From Macrostomum hystrix (Eukaryota; Platyhelminthes; Macrostomidae), in contig CATNEN010000030.1 of assembly GCA_950097015.1 (NCBI GenBank), forward strand, positions 2,093,001-2,157,000: DNA of 64,000 nt. The letters are read 5' to 3'. Below, in pieces: positions 1-12,341 of the stretch. Within the stretch, counting starts at the first letter, position 1; each line of letters opens with the position of its first letter. The position numbers were made by a program, and so were the translations under genes. The notes beneath the pieces are model-generated. The model was not told the origin of the DNA and ran no database searches. It worked only from the letters and a program-made list of their open reading frames with translations.

Positions 1-725
1 TGTACAGACCTATCCCTGTCTAGTCTAGCGGCATTGTACAGACCCATCCCTGTCTAGTCTAGCGGCATTGTACAGACCCTTCCCTGTCTAGTCTAGCGGC
101 ATTGTACAGACCCTTCCCTGTCTAGTCTAGCGGCATTGTACAGACCCATCCCTGTCTAGTCTAGCGGCATTGTACAGACCCTTCCCTGTCTAGTCTAGCG
201 GCATTGTACAGACCCTTCCCTGTCTAGTCTAGCGGCATTGTACAGACCCATCCCTGTCTAGTCTAGCGGCATTGTACAGACCCATCCCTGTCTAGTCTAG
301 CGGCATTGTACAGACCCATCCCTGTCTAGTCTAGCGGCATTGTACAGACCCTTCCCTGTCTAGTCTAGCGGCATTGTACAGACCCTTCCCTGTCTAGTCT
401 AGCGGCATTGTACAGACCCTTCCCTGTCTAGTCTAGCGGCATTGTACAGACCCTTCCCTGTCTAGTCTAGCGGCATTGTACAGACCCTTCCCTGTCTAGT
501 CTAGCGGCATTGTACAGACCCTTCCCTGTCTAGTCTAGCGGCATTGTACAGACCCTTCCCTGTCTAGTCTAGCGGCATTGTACAGACCCTTCCCTGTCTA
601 GTCTAGCGGCATTGTACAGACCCTTCCCTGTCTAGTCTAGCGGCATTGTACAGACCCTTCCCTGTCTAGTCTAGCGGCATTGTACAGACCCTTCCCTGTC
701 TAGTCTAGCGGCATTGTACAGACCC
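1..725. repeat. 34-bp minisatellite array
   Basis: About 21 head-to-tail copies of a 34-bp unit containing TGTACAGACC and CTAGTCTAGCGGCAT. Copies differ mainly at one T/A position before TCCCTGTC. The array begins outside the window and ends abruptly at about 725. There are no unique spacers between units, so it is a satellite and not a CRISPR. Confidence 0.97.
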
Positions 726-2753
726 GAGCTTCATATATAGAGCAATTCAAATGAAAGTGGTAGCTGCACATCTATTTAAACAACATTTTTGTCGGTCAAC
801 TAAACTCAAATAATTTCATTCTTGGTTCTTACCTGTTAGTTTTGAATGGGCAAATGAAAGGTAAAAGGAAGTAAAGAACAAAAATATTTATCCAAGGCAC
901 GAGCGAGAAGAAGAGCTTGTCAAGAAAAAAACTGAAAAACGAAATGTAAAAGAGATTCCGAGGTCAATTTGCTCAATTTTCGTTTTTCTCTCTTTGATAA
1001 TCAGCATCATCAAAGTCAAACTGTCGGCCTCTAGCTGCTGCTGCTGCTGAAAAGTGTTCAGCTGCAGGAATGACGGTAGAAGGCGCAGAGTAAATATTGG
1101 GGGTCACAAAATGCGGCAGTTGTGCGTGTGTGTGTAGGCGGGTGGCTACACCATCCTGAGACTGTGTGCTCATGTGTGCTCATGTGTGCTCATGTGTAGG
1201 CCAAGATATTGAGTAGCTGGTCTGGCTGAAATGACCTGCCTTATTTCGAGTTGAATTGAATTACCAGCCCAGAAACGCATCAAGAGAGAGTCCAATTGTT
1301 TTCTGTCTGCTCACTCTACCTCTGCGCCAGCACTACAATACTTGTAAAGGCTGCAGCAGCTGCGGCTGTCAATATTGAGCCGTGGCGCCGCTGCCTCCAC
1401 CCCCTCCCTACAGGAGCCCCGAGGTAAACAGGTAGTTTTTAGAGCGCACAATAATAATAGGTAGCTCCGAACTCCGAATTAACCGAGCTGTCACCGGGTG
1501 TGATTGAACCCCCTGCTGGCTTTGTGAGCACTGAGTGCCCGAAGGCTGACCCAGCCCTACTCATCCACCCACTTTGACGTGCTCGAGTTGCCTTTAAGCC
1601 TACTGATGCAGCAGCCTCTCCCCTGGTTATGCAAGCGGACCATTGTGCGCCTTTGACCAACCGAATAATAAGTTACCTGGCAGGTGCTTGCTAAGGCAAT
1701 ACTAGGGACATTCTTGCCATTATTTTCATTCATAATGTTGTCATAGTAGCGGCATATAATATAGCCCAGTAATGTGTTCGGTATCTAGGGTCTGTATATG
1801 AATGTTGTATTCATAAAAGAAGCTGAAAATGTAACGATCTTTAACAAACGAAGATTTATAGCTTTCCGTTAAACGCTGAAATAAGTGAACGCTGATTGCA
1901 GGGAATAGATTATTAGCGGTGTTGTGACACAGGCCATTTCAGAAGCAAGCATGATTCAATCGCAGAATTGAATTTTATCTTATCATTTATTTTATTAGTT
2001 ATTTGAGCATGTTTGTGTTGTAAAACAGACGCCCTGCTGTTGAGAAGAGCTGGCAACACCCGCCTGCTCACTCCTAAGCCAACCGCCCTCCCCAGGGAGA
2101 CAGCCCGTATATGGACTGAGAGTCAGGGATTGCTCACAGCCCAGTACCGCTGAGTACACCCGGGCGGGACTGCAGGGATAGGAAGGGAGTTTTGTTACTA
2201 AAAATAGCATCCCACCTGGAGCCCGCGACAGGGCTCCCATTCTTCAATCTACTCAACTATCTCACCCTTCTCGTCCCCGCTCTCCCAGTTTGACCTTTTG
2301 CACTAACATTCCTGCCCTATTGTCAAGCAGGAAGCAGAGAAACTTTTCAACTGTTTGTCAATACTCAAGTTAACAAAGAATGAGTGTTAGATGTCATGTC
2401 CGTTTTGTTTACAGCAAATGAGGCAAATTAAATGCAATAAGAAATTATTTGGTCCCTAAATAGAATTATCGACACCTGCGTCGCACCTTGGCACCCACAC
2501 CGTGTGCCTCAGATAATCAATTTTTGTTATTAACACCACCTGTCATCGAATTATGACATCCTAGTCTATATATTTCAGTTTATACGGGCCGTAAATCCTC
2601 ATTCAAGGGGTGTCAAATAAAGTATAATTTTTGTAATAGACAAAAAATTACATTTAACCAAGTTTGGTCCCAAATGTGCAGCCATGCAGTTTTTCAGTCC
2701 ATAGACTGGCAACAACCAACTAAATTATCCATAATACATAACTAAGGCTTTAG
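726..2753. other. No gene seen
   Basis: AT-rich DNA with a short CTG run (about 1035-1050) and three copies of a TGTGCTCATG motif near 1165-1195. The short open frames have no recognisable domain or coding character. Confidence 0.6.
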
Positions 2754-3328
2754 TCGACATTCTTGAACAAGAAATCCTTCCACCCTGCCAACGCCTCCAG
2801 GGCCATCTCTGAGCTGCCCGAAGCCGTGCGCCGCTCTGCCGAAATTCTCGACTTCTTCTCCGCTAGACGGCCGCCCCGCCCGCCGGCGACCGGCGCCGTC
2901 GTCCACGGCCGCGCCCGCTCCGACTCAGGCCTCGGCAAGCCGGGTGAGCACGCCGCGGAGCCGCCCATATCTCTGTGCAACAATTGACGGGAATTAGTCA
3001 GTGGAAGGGGAGCACAGAAGAAGAGAATCAGGAAATGTCCCATTGTCAGTGGAGTGTCACTCGCCGGAGAGAAAGCGAAAGCAGTGCACGAGTACAGGTA
3101 TCTCTTCTCTCCCCTCACACTGCTCTACTCACAAGTCCAACATTCCAATGGCACTCGGGCTCTCAGTGCTAGAGGACCTATTTCAATACTTCTCTCTATC
3201 TTGCCATTCTTTCTCTCAATTCAGGTGTACTCAAGCCACACGTCAGCCCCCCAGCAACACACCCTTTAAGCCAGCCACCTCTGCCAGTAACCTCCCAAGC
3301 CCTGCCCGCCCAGGGTGGGAACCAATGA
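2754..3328 (+). CDS. Probable 3' end of a PX-domain adaptor gene (two exons)
   Basis: A GC-rich open segment follows a possible acceptor (CTTTAG, ending 2753) and ends at a good donor GTGAGC at 2944. It reads ...SRAISELPEAVRRSAEIL then DFFSARRPP. This resembles the last helix of PX domains (pattern ALxxLPxxVxxSxxVLxFFxxRP) in p47phox/SH3PXD2-type adaptors. Joining in phase to an acceptor (AATTCAG, ending 3224) adds a proline-rich tail and a TGA at 3326-3328, intron 2944-3224. Upstream exons, including most of the PX fold, are not found in the 2 kb to the left. The family assignment rests on one short motif and the splice model is inferred, so this is tentative. A chance GC-rich open frame is the alternative. 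Confidence 0.35.
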
Positions 3329-3411
3329 CGGCCGCCCGGCGCCCTGAATCAGCTGTCGCCCCGCCCCGCTTCTGACCTCGCCCTCCACCCCAGCCTGGGG
3401 CTGCAGCCTCA

Positions 3412-3421
3412 TTCATAAATA
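3412..3421 (+). promoter_or_regulatory. TATA-like element upstream of the SAM gene
   Basis: A CATAAATAG-type sequence lies about 95 nt before the ATG at 3514, in a GC-rich stretch. It is the only TATA-like element close to this start. Weak support. Confidence 0.25.
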
Positions 3422-3513
3422 GCGGTCCCTTGAGGCGGCGTGGCTCTGCTCCAAAACGAACGTCCACGCTTGAGACCGCTGCGAATCTTTGAGAAGCGAG
3501 TACGAGCAACGCT

Positions 3514-4584
3514 ATGCAGGTTCAGTATTATCAGCCGGTGCCGCCGCACCACATGCTCTATCACATGTCGCCGCCGCTGCCTCCGCCGCTGCCTCCGCCG
3601 ATGCAGCCGCAGCCGCCGCCGCCGTCCTGCCTGGGCGGACCTCCGGCACAATGCTCGTTCTATGCGACGCCAGCATTCATGTCTCCCTTTGCTGTCCTGC
3701 CGCCCCCTCCCCCGCCGCCGCCGCATCAGCAACAGCAGCCGCAGCAGCCGCTGGCCCCACCTCCGACCACTTATTACGGCTACGCCTCTGGTCCGCACCC
3801 GCCCCCGCATCCCCAGCTGCCGCCGCTGCCGCCGCCCACCAGTCCGCTAAGCGGTGAGTTACCACTCACTCGCTCCCATCCCCAACTGTTTCCTATTCGA
3901 AAGTGCAAATAAAATCAATATCAATCCATTGTCATGCGATTCCAGGCCTGATGCTGCAGTTTCAATCGCTGACCATCGCCGGAGCTCATGGCTGCTATCC
4001 CGACTGTGGAGTCTATCCCGCCTGTCACTATGGGTGAGTGAGGGTTGTACCTTTGTCTGTCAGGCATAAAATCGCTTGACGCTTTCAACACGAATCCCTG
4101 TTATTTACCACATCCAATGCAATACAGGCAGGACTACCAGTCGAAGCTGCTTACCTGGCTAAAGACGCATCGAATGCACAAATACTATGACCGGCTGCGC
4201 AAGTACAGCTTCGAGCAGCTGCTGTCTATCGACAGGCCGACTCTGGAGGCGCTGGAGTTCACTCAGGGCGCCATCAAGAAGCTGCTGGGCATGGTGGAAC
4301 GGGTGCGCCACGATCGCCAGGCCTTCGAGTGTCCGTCTAGGAGCAGCGGATCGCCCTGCAGCTCCGGCGCCTGCAGCGAGGAGGAGCTGCAGATGCACGG
4401 CCTGCTCCGCTCGCCGCCAAGGCAGTTTCATTATCAGGCCCAGCAGCAGCAGCAGCAGCAGCAGCAGGCGTTTCTAAGAAAGCAGGCCCTGCCGCACCCG
4501 CAGCACCGTATGCTGGGCCCGCTGCCGCTGCCACCTCCGCTCCAGCTCCAGCACCCACACCAGCTTCATCCTCAGCATCATCTT

Positions 4585-4630
<46 letters not shown>

Positions 4631-4680
4631 CACCGCTGAGGTACGGTCTTGTTGGCAGCAGTTGCGGCAGCCCCGCTTGA
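3514..4680 (+). CDS. SAM-domain protein, Smaug/ZCCHC14-like (three exons)
   Basis: Exons 3514-3853, 3946-4033 and 4128-4680 join in phase (340, 88 and 553 nt) to give about 326 residues. The introns are 92 and 94 nt, with GTGAGT donors and CAG acceptors. The N-terminal ~110 residues are proline/glutamine-rich and probably disordered. Exon 2 encodes a Cys/His-rich stretch (HGCYPDCGVYPACHYG). Exon 3 opens with a SAM domain (LLTWLKTHRMHKYYDRL ... TQGAIKKLLGMVERV) of the type that binds RNA hairpins in Smaug/Vts1 and also occurs in ZCCHC14. The C-terminus has CAG-encoded glutamine runs near 4440 and 4590. RNA binding in post-transcriptional control is inferred from the family. A GTACGG at 4641 could be an alternative donor, giving a longer product. 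The exact orthologue is unclear. Confidence 0.75.
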
Positions 4681-5636
4681 TTTGCACCCCTGTACAATAG
4701 TCCACTAGATAATTAGCTTTCTACCTGTGACTGCTTAGCGTGAAGACCGCAGACTCTGGGCTTGAAATAATTTATCCACCGTAAAGCAATTAGGCTGGCT
4801 GTGGATTTGAACTAGGGACCTCGTTTCCACAACAACTGCTCATTTCTGCAGCATCCGTTGACATGTCAAAACCCTTTCTAGATTAGTGCCATCAAGCATC
4901 CCTAGAAATAGTGTTAAGCATATTAGTGCATTGCAAAGGTGCAAAAATAGCCTCGCAGTCTACAATGCTTAGCCCATCGACAATGCTTTGTTACCTCGCG
5001 TATTGCGGCAAATACATGTTTTTGCTTTGCCTATAGTTTTATCCATGACAGTGACAGTGTTTTGCACGAGTGTTATGTACATAGAACATACCGATTGCGT
5101 CCAATTTTATTGCTTATCATCATGTTGAAATTGTAAAATATTTATTGTCTTGAAATAATTTTTATAAAATTGTATGTTTCCGGATGAATTCCACTTTTAT
5201 TGGAAATTTCAGAACGCAGAGGTGTCTATTGAGCTATTAAAGTATTTCTGCACAAACTCTCTGAACTGTGCAGATAAAAATGATAGAACTTTTTCAATCT
5301 GCGACACCATGTACTCACTCACGTTTGAATGTACGCGTATTCTGATTGCACTGATTGGTTTCAAGCAAAGAATGCATTTCTTATCATTGTTTTCGATGTT
5401 CAACTATAGACCAAACCCTAACTGAACCACAGATGGGTGAAATCAATCATCAGATCATTGCTCGGCACCAAAGTATTGGATATATATACAATCTATCTAA
5501 GAACAAAGACTATAATTTTGCCCCAGAACCAAGCAGCTTTTGACCATTAATCTATTTTTCTCTCTAAGTTTAATTATAATTTTATTTCTTTTGACTTTCG
5601 TCCGTCTTTTGTTCATGCTTTGAATTGTTTGGCAAA

Positions 5637-5672
<36 letters not shown>

Positions 5673-6755
5673 ACAAAAATAAGCCTGCCTCATAAGACTG
5701 ATATCAACACTCCCTGTGCTCAGTTCTGGCTAGAGCAACCACAGAAAGAAGCAATGATTGGGGAAATGCCTCTCCAGATTCCACATTTACGATGATTGGC
5801 TATATGGACATCACGTGACCGTTACGTTAAGTGATGGGACAGTTTGACAGGGTCTGTTTGTAAACAAGTTGCTCACCGAAAATTGTCTACAATCGACCCA
5901 TTAATGCTATAAAATGCTGAATTATTCCTGACAGGAGCTTTAGAGCTTGAGTTGCCTTAACTACCTGCTAATAGCGATCCTAGGCCTCCTTATTGAAGGA
6001 TCTTAACTGGGAGTGTGGGCACTCAGATTTCTCGGTGATTTCTTGGACTTTCTATATTCATAAATCAAGACAGTAGGGATTTGAGAAATTCATAGAGAAC
6101 GACTCAAATCCCACTCGAACGCGGAGGTTGCTTGTTAAGCATTTAATATCAACTTGCTGAGTACCTCAAAGTTTAGAATTTCAAAGCTGGTTAAATTTCT
6201 GTCAACATTCGAACAAAAATAGCTTCATGCTTATGGAACTGCGAGCAATTAGTAATAGTAGTTTTTCCTAACTAGTGCATCTGCAGGGTCTTCTACTTAC
6301 AGCGCGCATTGTGAAGGGGAGAGCGGGCGGGCGCGCTCATAAATCATGCCACCACCGTAGCGCAGTTCTGAAGAACTTCTAAAAACTAAGATCCGTATAT
6401 GGCGGCGACTCATAATTGTCTCTGACTGCTGCCCCTGGACAGTGGAGTGCTGATCCTGCACTGTTTGCCAGCTCCCAGTGCCTTCTGTGCAGCCCGCCAA
6501 GGGCTTGGCATAAAATGACGCTTCACAATGCGAACTCGAGGGAGATCAGGGAGGGTATCGAGAGGCGAAAATGCCAGCGACTACAATGTGAAGAGCACAA
6601 TGAGAGGAGCGGGTGACGGAGCGGTGGAAAGACCTGGGTCACAATTGACCGACTCTACTGGCTGCAATAGACTTGCCTGAAAATTCACTCCGTCAAAAAA
6701 CAAGTGCGTCAGTCTATACACGCGCGTACATTTTCTTTGATCTGTCTCGGTCACG
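4681..6755. other. No gene seen; microsatellite and weak tRNA-like remnant
   Basis: Mostly AT-rich. Contains an AAAT tetranucleotide run at about 5632-5671. Near 4795-4815 there is an inverted GTTCAAATCC, which resembles a RNA polymerase III B box and may be a SINE remnant. The GC-richer patch at 6290-6620 has no recognised coding content. Confidence 0.5.
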
Positions 6756-6968
6756 GCCTGTAGACAAGAGTACAATTTCACCGGCTCAAGATGTCACGAC
6801 CTGTAGACAAGAGTACAATTTCACCGGCTCAAGATGTCACGACCTGTAGACAAGAGTACAATTTCACCGGCTCAATATGTCACGACCTGTAGACAAGAGT
6901 ACAATTTCACCGGCTCAAGATGTCACGACCTGTAGACAAGAGTACAATTTCACCGGCTCAAGATGTCA
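6756..6968. repeat. 43-bp tandem repeat, about five copies
   Basis: Near-perfect copies of a 43-bp unit containing ACCTGTAGACAAGAGTACAA and CACCGGCTCAAGATGTCAC. One copy has AATATGTC in place of AAGATGTC. Confidence 0.95.
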
Positions 6969-7007
6969 AGGGAGCAGTCATGCGAATTCGCAAAATGTAG
7001 CCTGTCT

Positions 7008-7287
7008 CTTGTGGTGAGTGGGAGAGCGATTAACGCATTTGCCTTTCGCACCAAGGCCCCTGAACTCGATTCCGCAATCGAGAGAGAGAAGGCTTAGGGG
7101 CTTGTCGTGCAATTTACGCCCTTGAGGGCCAACCTCCATGGCACAGTGAAAATATACTGCCTGACGATGAGAAAGTCAGGGCTGATGTACACACCTGTGT
7201 GAGTGTGTGCGTGTGTGCTCAGGAGTCAGCGAAATGGGCAGAATTGCCTCCTCGCTAGCTGCTGGTCTGGTGTCACGAAATGATGTT
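7008..7287 (+). mobile_element. tRNA-derived SINE, family A, copy 1
   Basis: The head resembles a tRNA: A-box-like GAGTGGGAGAGCGATTAAC at about 7016 and B-box-like TGAACTCGATTCC at 7061-7073. The body reads CGTGCAATTTACGCCC, then CCAACCTCCATGGCACAGTG, a GT-rich stretch and CCTCCTCGCTAGCTGC. Three other copies (29864, 40366 and 63808, all inverted) share head, body and tail order, which defines a dispersed family. Confidence 0.85.
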
Positions 7288-10200
7288 CCATCGCCTGCAG
7301 CTTTATGATATAAGCCTGTTTGTAAGTTTCACGGATAAATTTCACTTAGCTATTGCACTGAAATGATATAGTTAGCCTGTTAGCGGTCCTGAATAGGTCA
7401 CTTTGTTTTTCTTTCTTTGATGAAGAAAGGCTTCAATAATAGCTCTCGCTCTACTTTCTCAACTTACTTCTGCACGTTCGTTAAAATAAATTATTAAGCA
7501 AGGTCAAGGATGAGCAGCGATCCTATTGCGGTGGTGGAAGTGCAGCATGGGCAGTTTCAAGCTGCACTGTCAAACCACAACAACAGCCGATGCAGCTCGC
7601 ATCACGTGACAGACTATACAATCCCTTTCATGGTTAAAAATCCCCTAAGATCGCGATTTCATAGCTACCTTGATGCTAATCCATTCTATTGTTTATCTGA
7701 TTTACTCTGCGGTTTTTGGATTAATACTTCATTATGTCACACATGTTTTAACACCAGAAAGACCTCGCTATTCTTCCTCCAGAGGAAAGATCACGGGGGA
7801 ATTTCAAATACCCACTTTAATTAGGTGAGGGTCCGACAGGGCATTAGAACCATCACAGCAAATCTTATCTTAAGTAATTCAAGAAGCGCTTCGTCCTACT
7901 CTTAAGCTTCGCTTTCCTGTCCTGTCTATGCTGTAGCCTATCAAAAGCAGCTATTGGCGAACCTCGCAGGTGCCGCCTGCTCCCCTTTACCAATCAGACA
8001 TTTTTCTAGGAACGGCTTACAGGTGGGCACTCGAAATTCAAAGGCAAGAGAAAATTGATGAAATATGCGGCAAATTGTTGGGGACGACAAACGGCCAGGA
8101 AAATTGGAGAGCAGAGTCACCGCTGTGGGAGTTTTCGCGAATTGAGGTGAGACAGGAGGAGACGCGAGGGAGCTGGAAACCTACCCCAACAAATTGAGGA
8201 TTAGGGGACGGTGAAAGACAAAACCCGCGCGTCCCGCGGCAGCGAGCCTGACACAAAGGCCGATCAATTAAAGGCTGAGCAGCCGTGAGAAGCCCTCTTC
8301 GTGTCCGCATCCCCACGACTTTCGCGTCACTTTGACGAGTCTAAATCTTTATTTTGCCTGAGAACTACGCATGGGATATGGAAAAATATGCCTGCTAAGG
8401 TAATTGCATTGTTGCTTAAATTTACCTATTTGTTAGCACAGCCTTCTATACAACCAAAGCATCTCAGGGTATGCGTCATGTCTGGCAGCTTCGACGAGTG
8501 TGTGAATCACTAGGGCCATTCCATTCTAGACTACATACGAGCTATGAATGACTATGCTGGTGATATTGTAACGGTTGAAAGCAACTGTACCTTAAATTTA
8601 GAATAATCTGGAAGTCAAGTTTACGAATCATACGAAATTAATATGAACCGAAATGAAATGAAAAATGCTAACTGATCTGACTGCATCATACCATATGGTA
8701 AAGTCACTGTACTCAACTCATAGTTACTCACGGACTAACCGAAAGAAAATTTCTATTTATGCATTCTCATCTAATGCATGCTGCATTACTGTACGCAAAC
8801 ATAATCTAATTGAAGAAAAGTGTTATTATTAAACGCAACAAAAATCCCTGCATGCTCCAACATGAAAAATTTTGAGTATTGAGCTGGGATCTAACAACAG
8901 ACTACCCTGCGTCTATTGTGCTTGGCCCATTGTGCTTGGCCCTTGAATCTAATTTTACTTTCTCAATTTGATGCTCCGATCAGGCACACCCGTTTTTATT
9001 GTTTCCTGAATCCCCTACGAGGCTCATTGATAGTCGATCAGGGAACACAGATTTACCTAGTCCTAGTTTACCTAGTCAGTCAGTCAGTCAGTCAGTCAGT
9101 CAGTCAGTTGCTTGTATCAACTTTCACTATCTTTGGATGCTCATGCTCAGTCATTCGATATGCCTTCGCCTTGCAAACAAAAAAGCATAACTTATTACCG
9201 TAATCAAAGCCGTGCTTAAGGATTGTGTATTGAATATAAAAAAGCGGAGAACATGATCACATATTCGCTTTCTTCTTATCTGATAGAAGCTCCCTAACGT
9301 ATTGAATGCAAAATAATACTAATTGTAATTAATGTATATAGTTGCTAAGCGTCCCAGTGCGGAGTCACTAAAATATTATTTGGAATAATTCATTTAGATT
9401 GGCCTCTTAGATTGGACGACAGTGTGTTGCACAACTTCTTAAATTTGGGTCAGATGTACAAGTACAAGACGCTGTTCAGTCCATGGACACTGATTCGACG
9501 CCACATCCATTCGAATTTCTACCTCGTCTGACGTTGGCCGCAAAACAATGCATTGATTATTCCGAAAGTTGTCATGGGAGAGGTTAATCTAGATAAGAGC
9601 AAACTAAAAGTCACGCCCAAACGTTTTAAACAAACGAGCAGCAAGAATACAAAAATATAGTAACAGGCAAAGCAGATGTACATTAGCGCCAGTACTTTAT
9701 GTAGGAATGCAGCGCGCTGCTTTTTCGCCTGAGTACCGAACAGTTGGCCGTCTTTGCACAGTGCATTCGTCGTGGCTCGATATCAACAAGACGGTAACAG
9801 AGAACTTGTTCCACGTTCTAGTGCCTTCGCACAATAAATTCGAGATGGGCAGCAATGCCATGTCCACCCACGAATGCTTGCGAATAAGACAGAGATCGAG
9901 CAACTAAAGTAAAAGTGCAAACCTGATTGACAGCTCGCGATGAAGGCCACATAGCCGAGACGAGCTCATGCTCAGTTTTTTGGCGCTAATTACTTCCCAA
10001 CTCACCCTCCGATCATCTTTCTAATGGGCTGACAACGGGACTCAGCCAGCGCAAATCTTAAGGGAGGAGGCTTTAAATGAATGCACTTTTATCCCGAAAT
10101 ATTGAGTCGGCTAACTGGCTCAAACACGCTCTAAATAAGCCGCAACCTCAAAAAGTTTAGGATTAATTTTAAAGCGCTATCAATGAAAACATATACTTGA

Positions 10201-10514
10201 TTCGGTGGTGCCGCTGCACTGTCTCATTGTGATGCTGCTCCCTCGGAGAGGCGATGCGGCATTTGAGAGCAGGGCGGTGAGCAGCCTCAGCACGTATTGA
10301 TGAAAGCACAATATCAAATACAGGCTTATCAGTAATGAAAACCCGCAAAGTATCGGTATTGTACAATACGAGCTAATAGCCTTGAAGGCCGCCAGATTTT
10401 CATTATTTATGACTTAAAAGATTATACTTCTACTACTGAAGAATTAGTACTAAATATATTCAGTGATAGTCTGCAAAGATTGAAAAAAACGAATTTGGAG
10501 AGAAAAAATTATCA
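7288..10514. other. No gene seen; CAGT microsatellite
   Basis: Contains a (CAGT)n run of about nine units at 9074-9110. Open frames at 7510, 7970, 8916 and 9707 are short, of low coding character and without domains. Confidence 0.5.
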
Positions 10515-12341
10515 TCAGTTATCATTTTCAATCAGTCGGTAGACATAGCGACAGTCAGGTAAGATTTTCCGCAAAAGCAGACTGTCCAAGCAACTCGCCT
10601 GACGGGATTTCACAGCGCTTCCTCGGCGCAGGCGGATGATGCAGGCGGGCAGGGACAGGGCCAGGAAGCGCATGTGCAGCCGATAGGCTAGGCAGATGTA
10701 CCGGCAGTTGCTAGCCGCCGCGGACAGCCGCTCGGACAGCAGGGCTACGAGAAAGTTAAAGCAGAACAGAACAATTAGGGCGTGCATCACAACATAGGTG
10801 GCGCCCAAGGCTTGCACGGAGTCGCGGGACAGGCCGCCATTGTTAACCAGCAGGTAGAAATTGATGAGGCCCTGTGAGAACATGTCGCTGTTAGCCCCGG
10901 GGTCGAAGTTCGGCTCGCAGGGCACGATCAAGGAGATCAGCCAGCAGAACAGAGTGATCACGCTGATGATGATGGTCAAGAAGAAAGCGAATGTGCTCAT
11001 CACATTCCACAGCAGGGCGATGCTCTCCAGGACCATCATCCAGTGGGACACAATGGTCAGAATGGTGAGGATGTACATCAGGCTCGAGCTATAGTCCAGC
11101 AGCCTCAAGTAGACATCGCGCTGCGTAATCGGCAGCGTCATTGACTCGGCATGATCTGCCGCGCCGAGAGCCAGCACGAACATAGCTACTATGTTGAGTA
11201 GTATGCCAAGCATCAAGAACATATCGCTGTTGCTGATGGCGTGGCTAAGGATGGCCCTGACTCGTGTTCCTGAGCGCCTTGCCTTGCATGCGAATATGCA
11301 GTTAGTCAAGAGGGCCGTGCAGCATTCGACCACGTAGCACAGAAGCAAAAAGTACAACATGATTTGCGAGGGCAGCGATTTGCAAATTGCGTTCAAACGA
11401 ATGTGAAATAAAAGCAGCGCACAGCTGCTGGTGTTTGTAGGGCTACTGCTTATGCGAGCAATGGACACTTGCGAGTAAATGCAAGCCGACCCAATAGACA
11501 GGAGAAAAACCTTGCATGCGGAGGAAAGCACTGCTCGTAAAAGAAAGAAATTTTGCAAGGAGCTCATGACTAAATGTGACCAAAGGACTATAATGTGATG
11601 GTCCATGAACCTTTTGACAGGATCCGAAATGTCCGAAATAGCAGACTTGGCTAAAATGCTCAGCGGACTCTTCGCGTACCTTTCACCTGTGGCGAAGTCG
11701 TACTCGCTCAGATCAACTCGCTGCACCTTCACGCCTGCTACGAGACTGACCTCTCCGCAGTACTTGCTCGACTCGAGAATGCACTCAGCGAGTGAGAACA
11801 GCTGCAGACTGACTGCCAGCTCGAGAGCATTGTAGCCGAACGCCTCCTTCTCTGCGCACACGCGGAAGAACTGAGGCTGCTCGACCGACAGTTTGCGCAC
11901 AAATCTCACCGCCCTGTGCTCAAATGCAGCATCGCCTCTCAGAGTAAACAGCTTCACAATGAGACAGTGCAGCGGCACCACCGACTCGCCGCTGTCTGAC
12001 TGCTGCCCGACTGCTTCATGAAGTGCATCAGCCGAGTCGGCTGCAGCCTCCAGCTCACCGATCAGGTGAGTGACACAGTTGAGAGCGAGTGTGCATGCGG
12101 CAACTTCCAGCACAGTGGAGTGAGCGATGAGGAACGAGGTGAAGTCGGACCTGCCGCACTTGATGCAGTCCGCAATGCTGCCACCGTCAGTGAGCTGCTC
12201 GATGCTGAGCTGCAGGATCTGCGACAGGGCGAGGGGCTTAGCCAGCTCCAGCTGGATGATCAGAGAATCAACATCGTCTTCGTGAAGGATGCGCTTCAGC
12301 TCAGAAAAATGTGCGATTTTCGTAGCCCTCTTCCTAGCCAA
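10515..12341 (-). CDS. TRP-like cation channel protein, copy 1
   Basis: One long exon of about 600 codons ends at 10515. The N-terminal ~330 residues are soluble and ankyrin-like (for example FGYNALELAVSLQLFSLAE and KRILHEDDVDSL). They are followed by about six hydrophobic segments. The last two flank a pore-like loop (NFYLLVNNGGLSRDSV) and end in an S6-like helix (VLFCFNFLVALLSERL), as in TRP channels. The open frame at 12341 begins with TTG, not ATG, so the true start must be spliced in from upstream. The homology to copy 2 begins at ELKRILHEDD, near 12306. A plasma-membrane cation channel role is inferred from topology; no subfamily is assigned. Copy 2 lies 14 kb away in the same orientation. 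Confidence 0.7.
   Translation of the reverse strand: MARKRATKIAHFSELKRILHEDDVDSLIIQLELAKPLALSQILQLSIEQLTDGGSIADCIKCGRSDFTSFLIAHSTVLEVAACTLALNCVTHLIGELEAAADSADALHEAVGQQSDSGESVVPLHCLIVKLFTLRGDAAFEHRAVRFVRKLSVEQPQFFRVCAEKEAFGYNALELAVSLQLFSLAECILESSKYCGEVSLVAGVKVQRVDLSEYDFATGERYAKSPLSILAKSAISDISDPVKRFMDHHIIVLWSHLVMSSLQNFFLLRAVLSSACKVFLLSIGSACIYSQVSIARISSSPTNTSSCALLLFHIRLNAICKSLPSQIMLYFLLLCYVVECCTALLTNCIFACKARRSGTRVRAILSHAISNSDMFLMLGILLNIVAMFVLALGAADHAESMTLPITQRDVYLRLLDYSSSLMYILTILTIVSHWMMVLESIALLWNVMSTFAFFLTIIISVITLFCWLISLIVPCEPNFDPGANSDMFSQGLINFYLLVNNGGLSRDSVQALGATYVVMHALIVLFCFNFLVALLSERLSAAASNCRYICLAYRLHMRFLALSLPACIIRLRRGSAVKSRQASCLDSLLLRKILPDCRYVYRLIENDN

Noticed and set aside
1-725. CRISPR array
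   Set aside because: Units follow one another with no unique spacers, and the genome is eukaryotic.
3409-4705. Minus-strand Arg- and Ala-rich frames opposite the SAM gene
   Set aside because: Shadows of CAG and CCG-rich exons; the plus strand has the SAM domain and matching splice phases.
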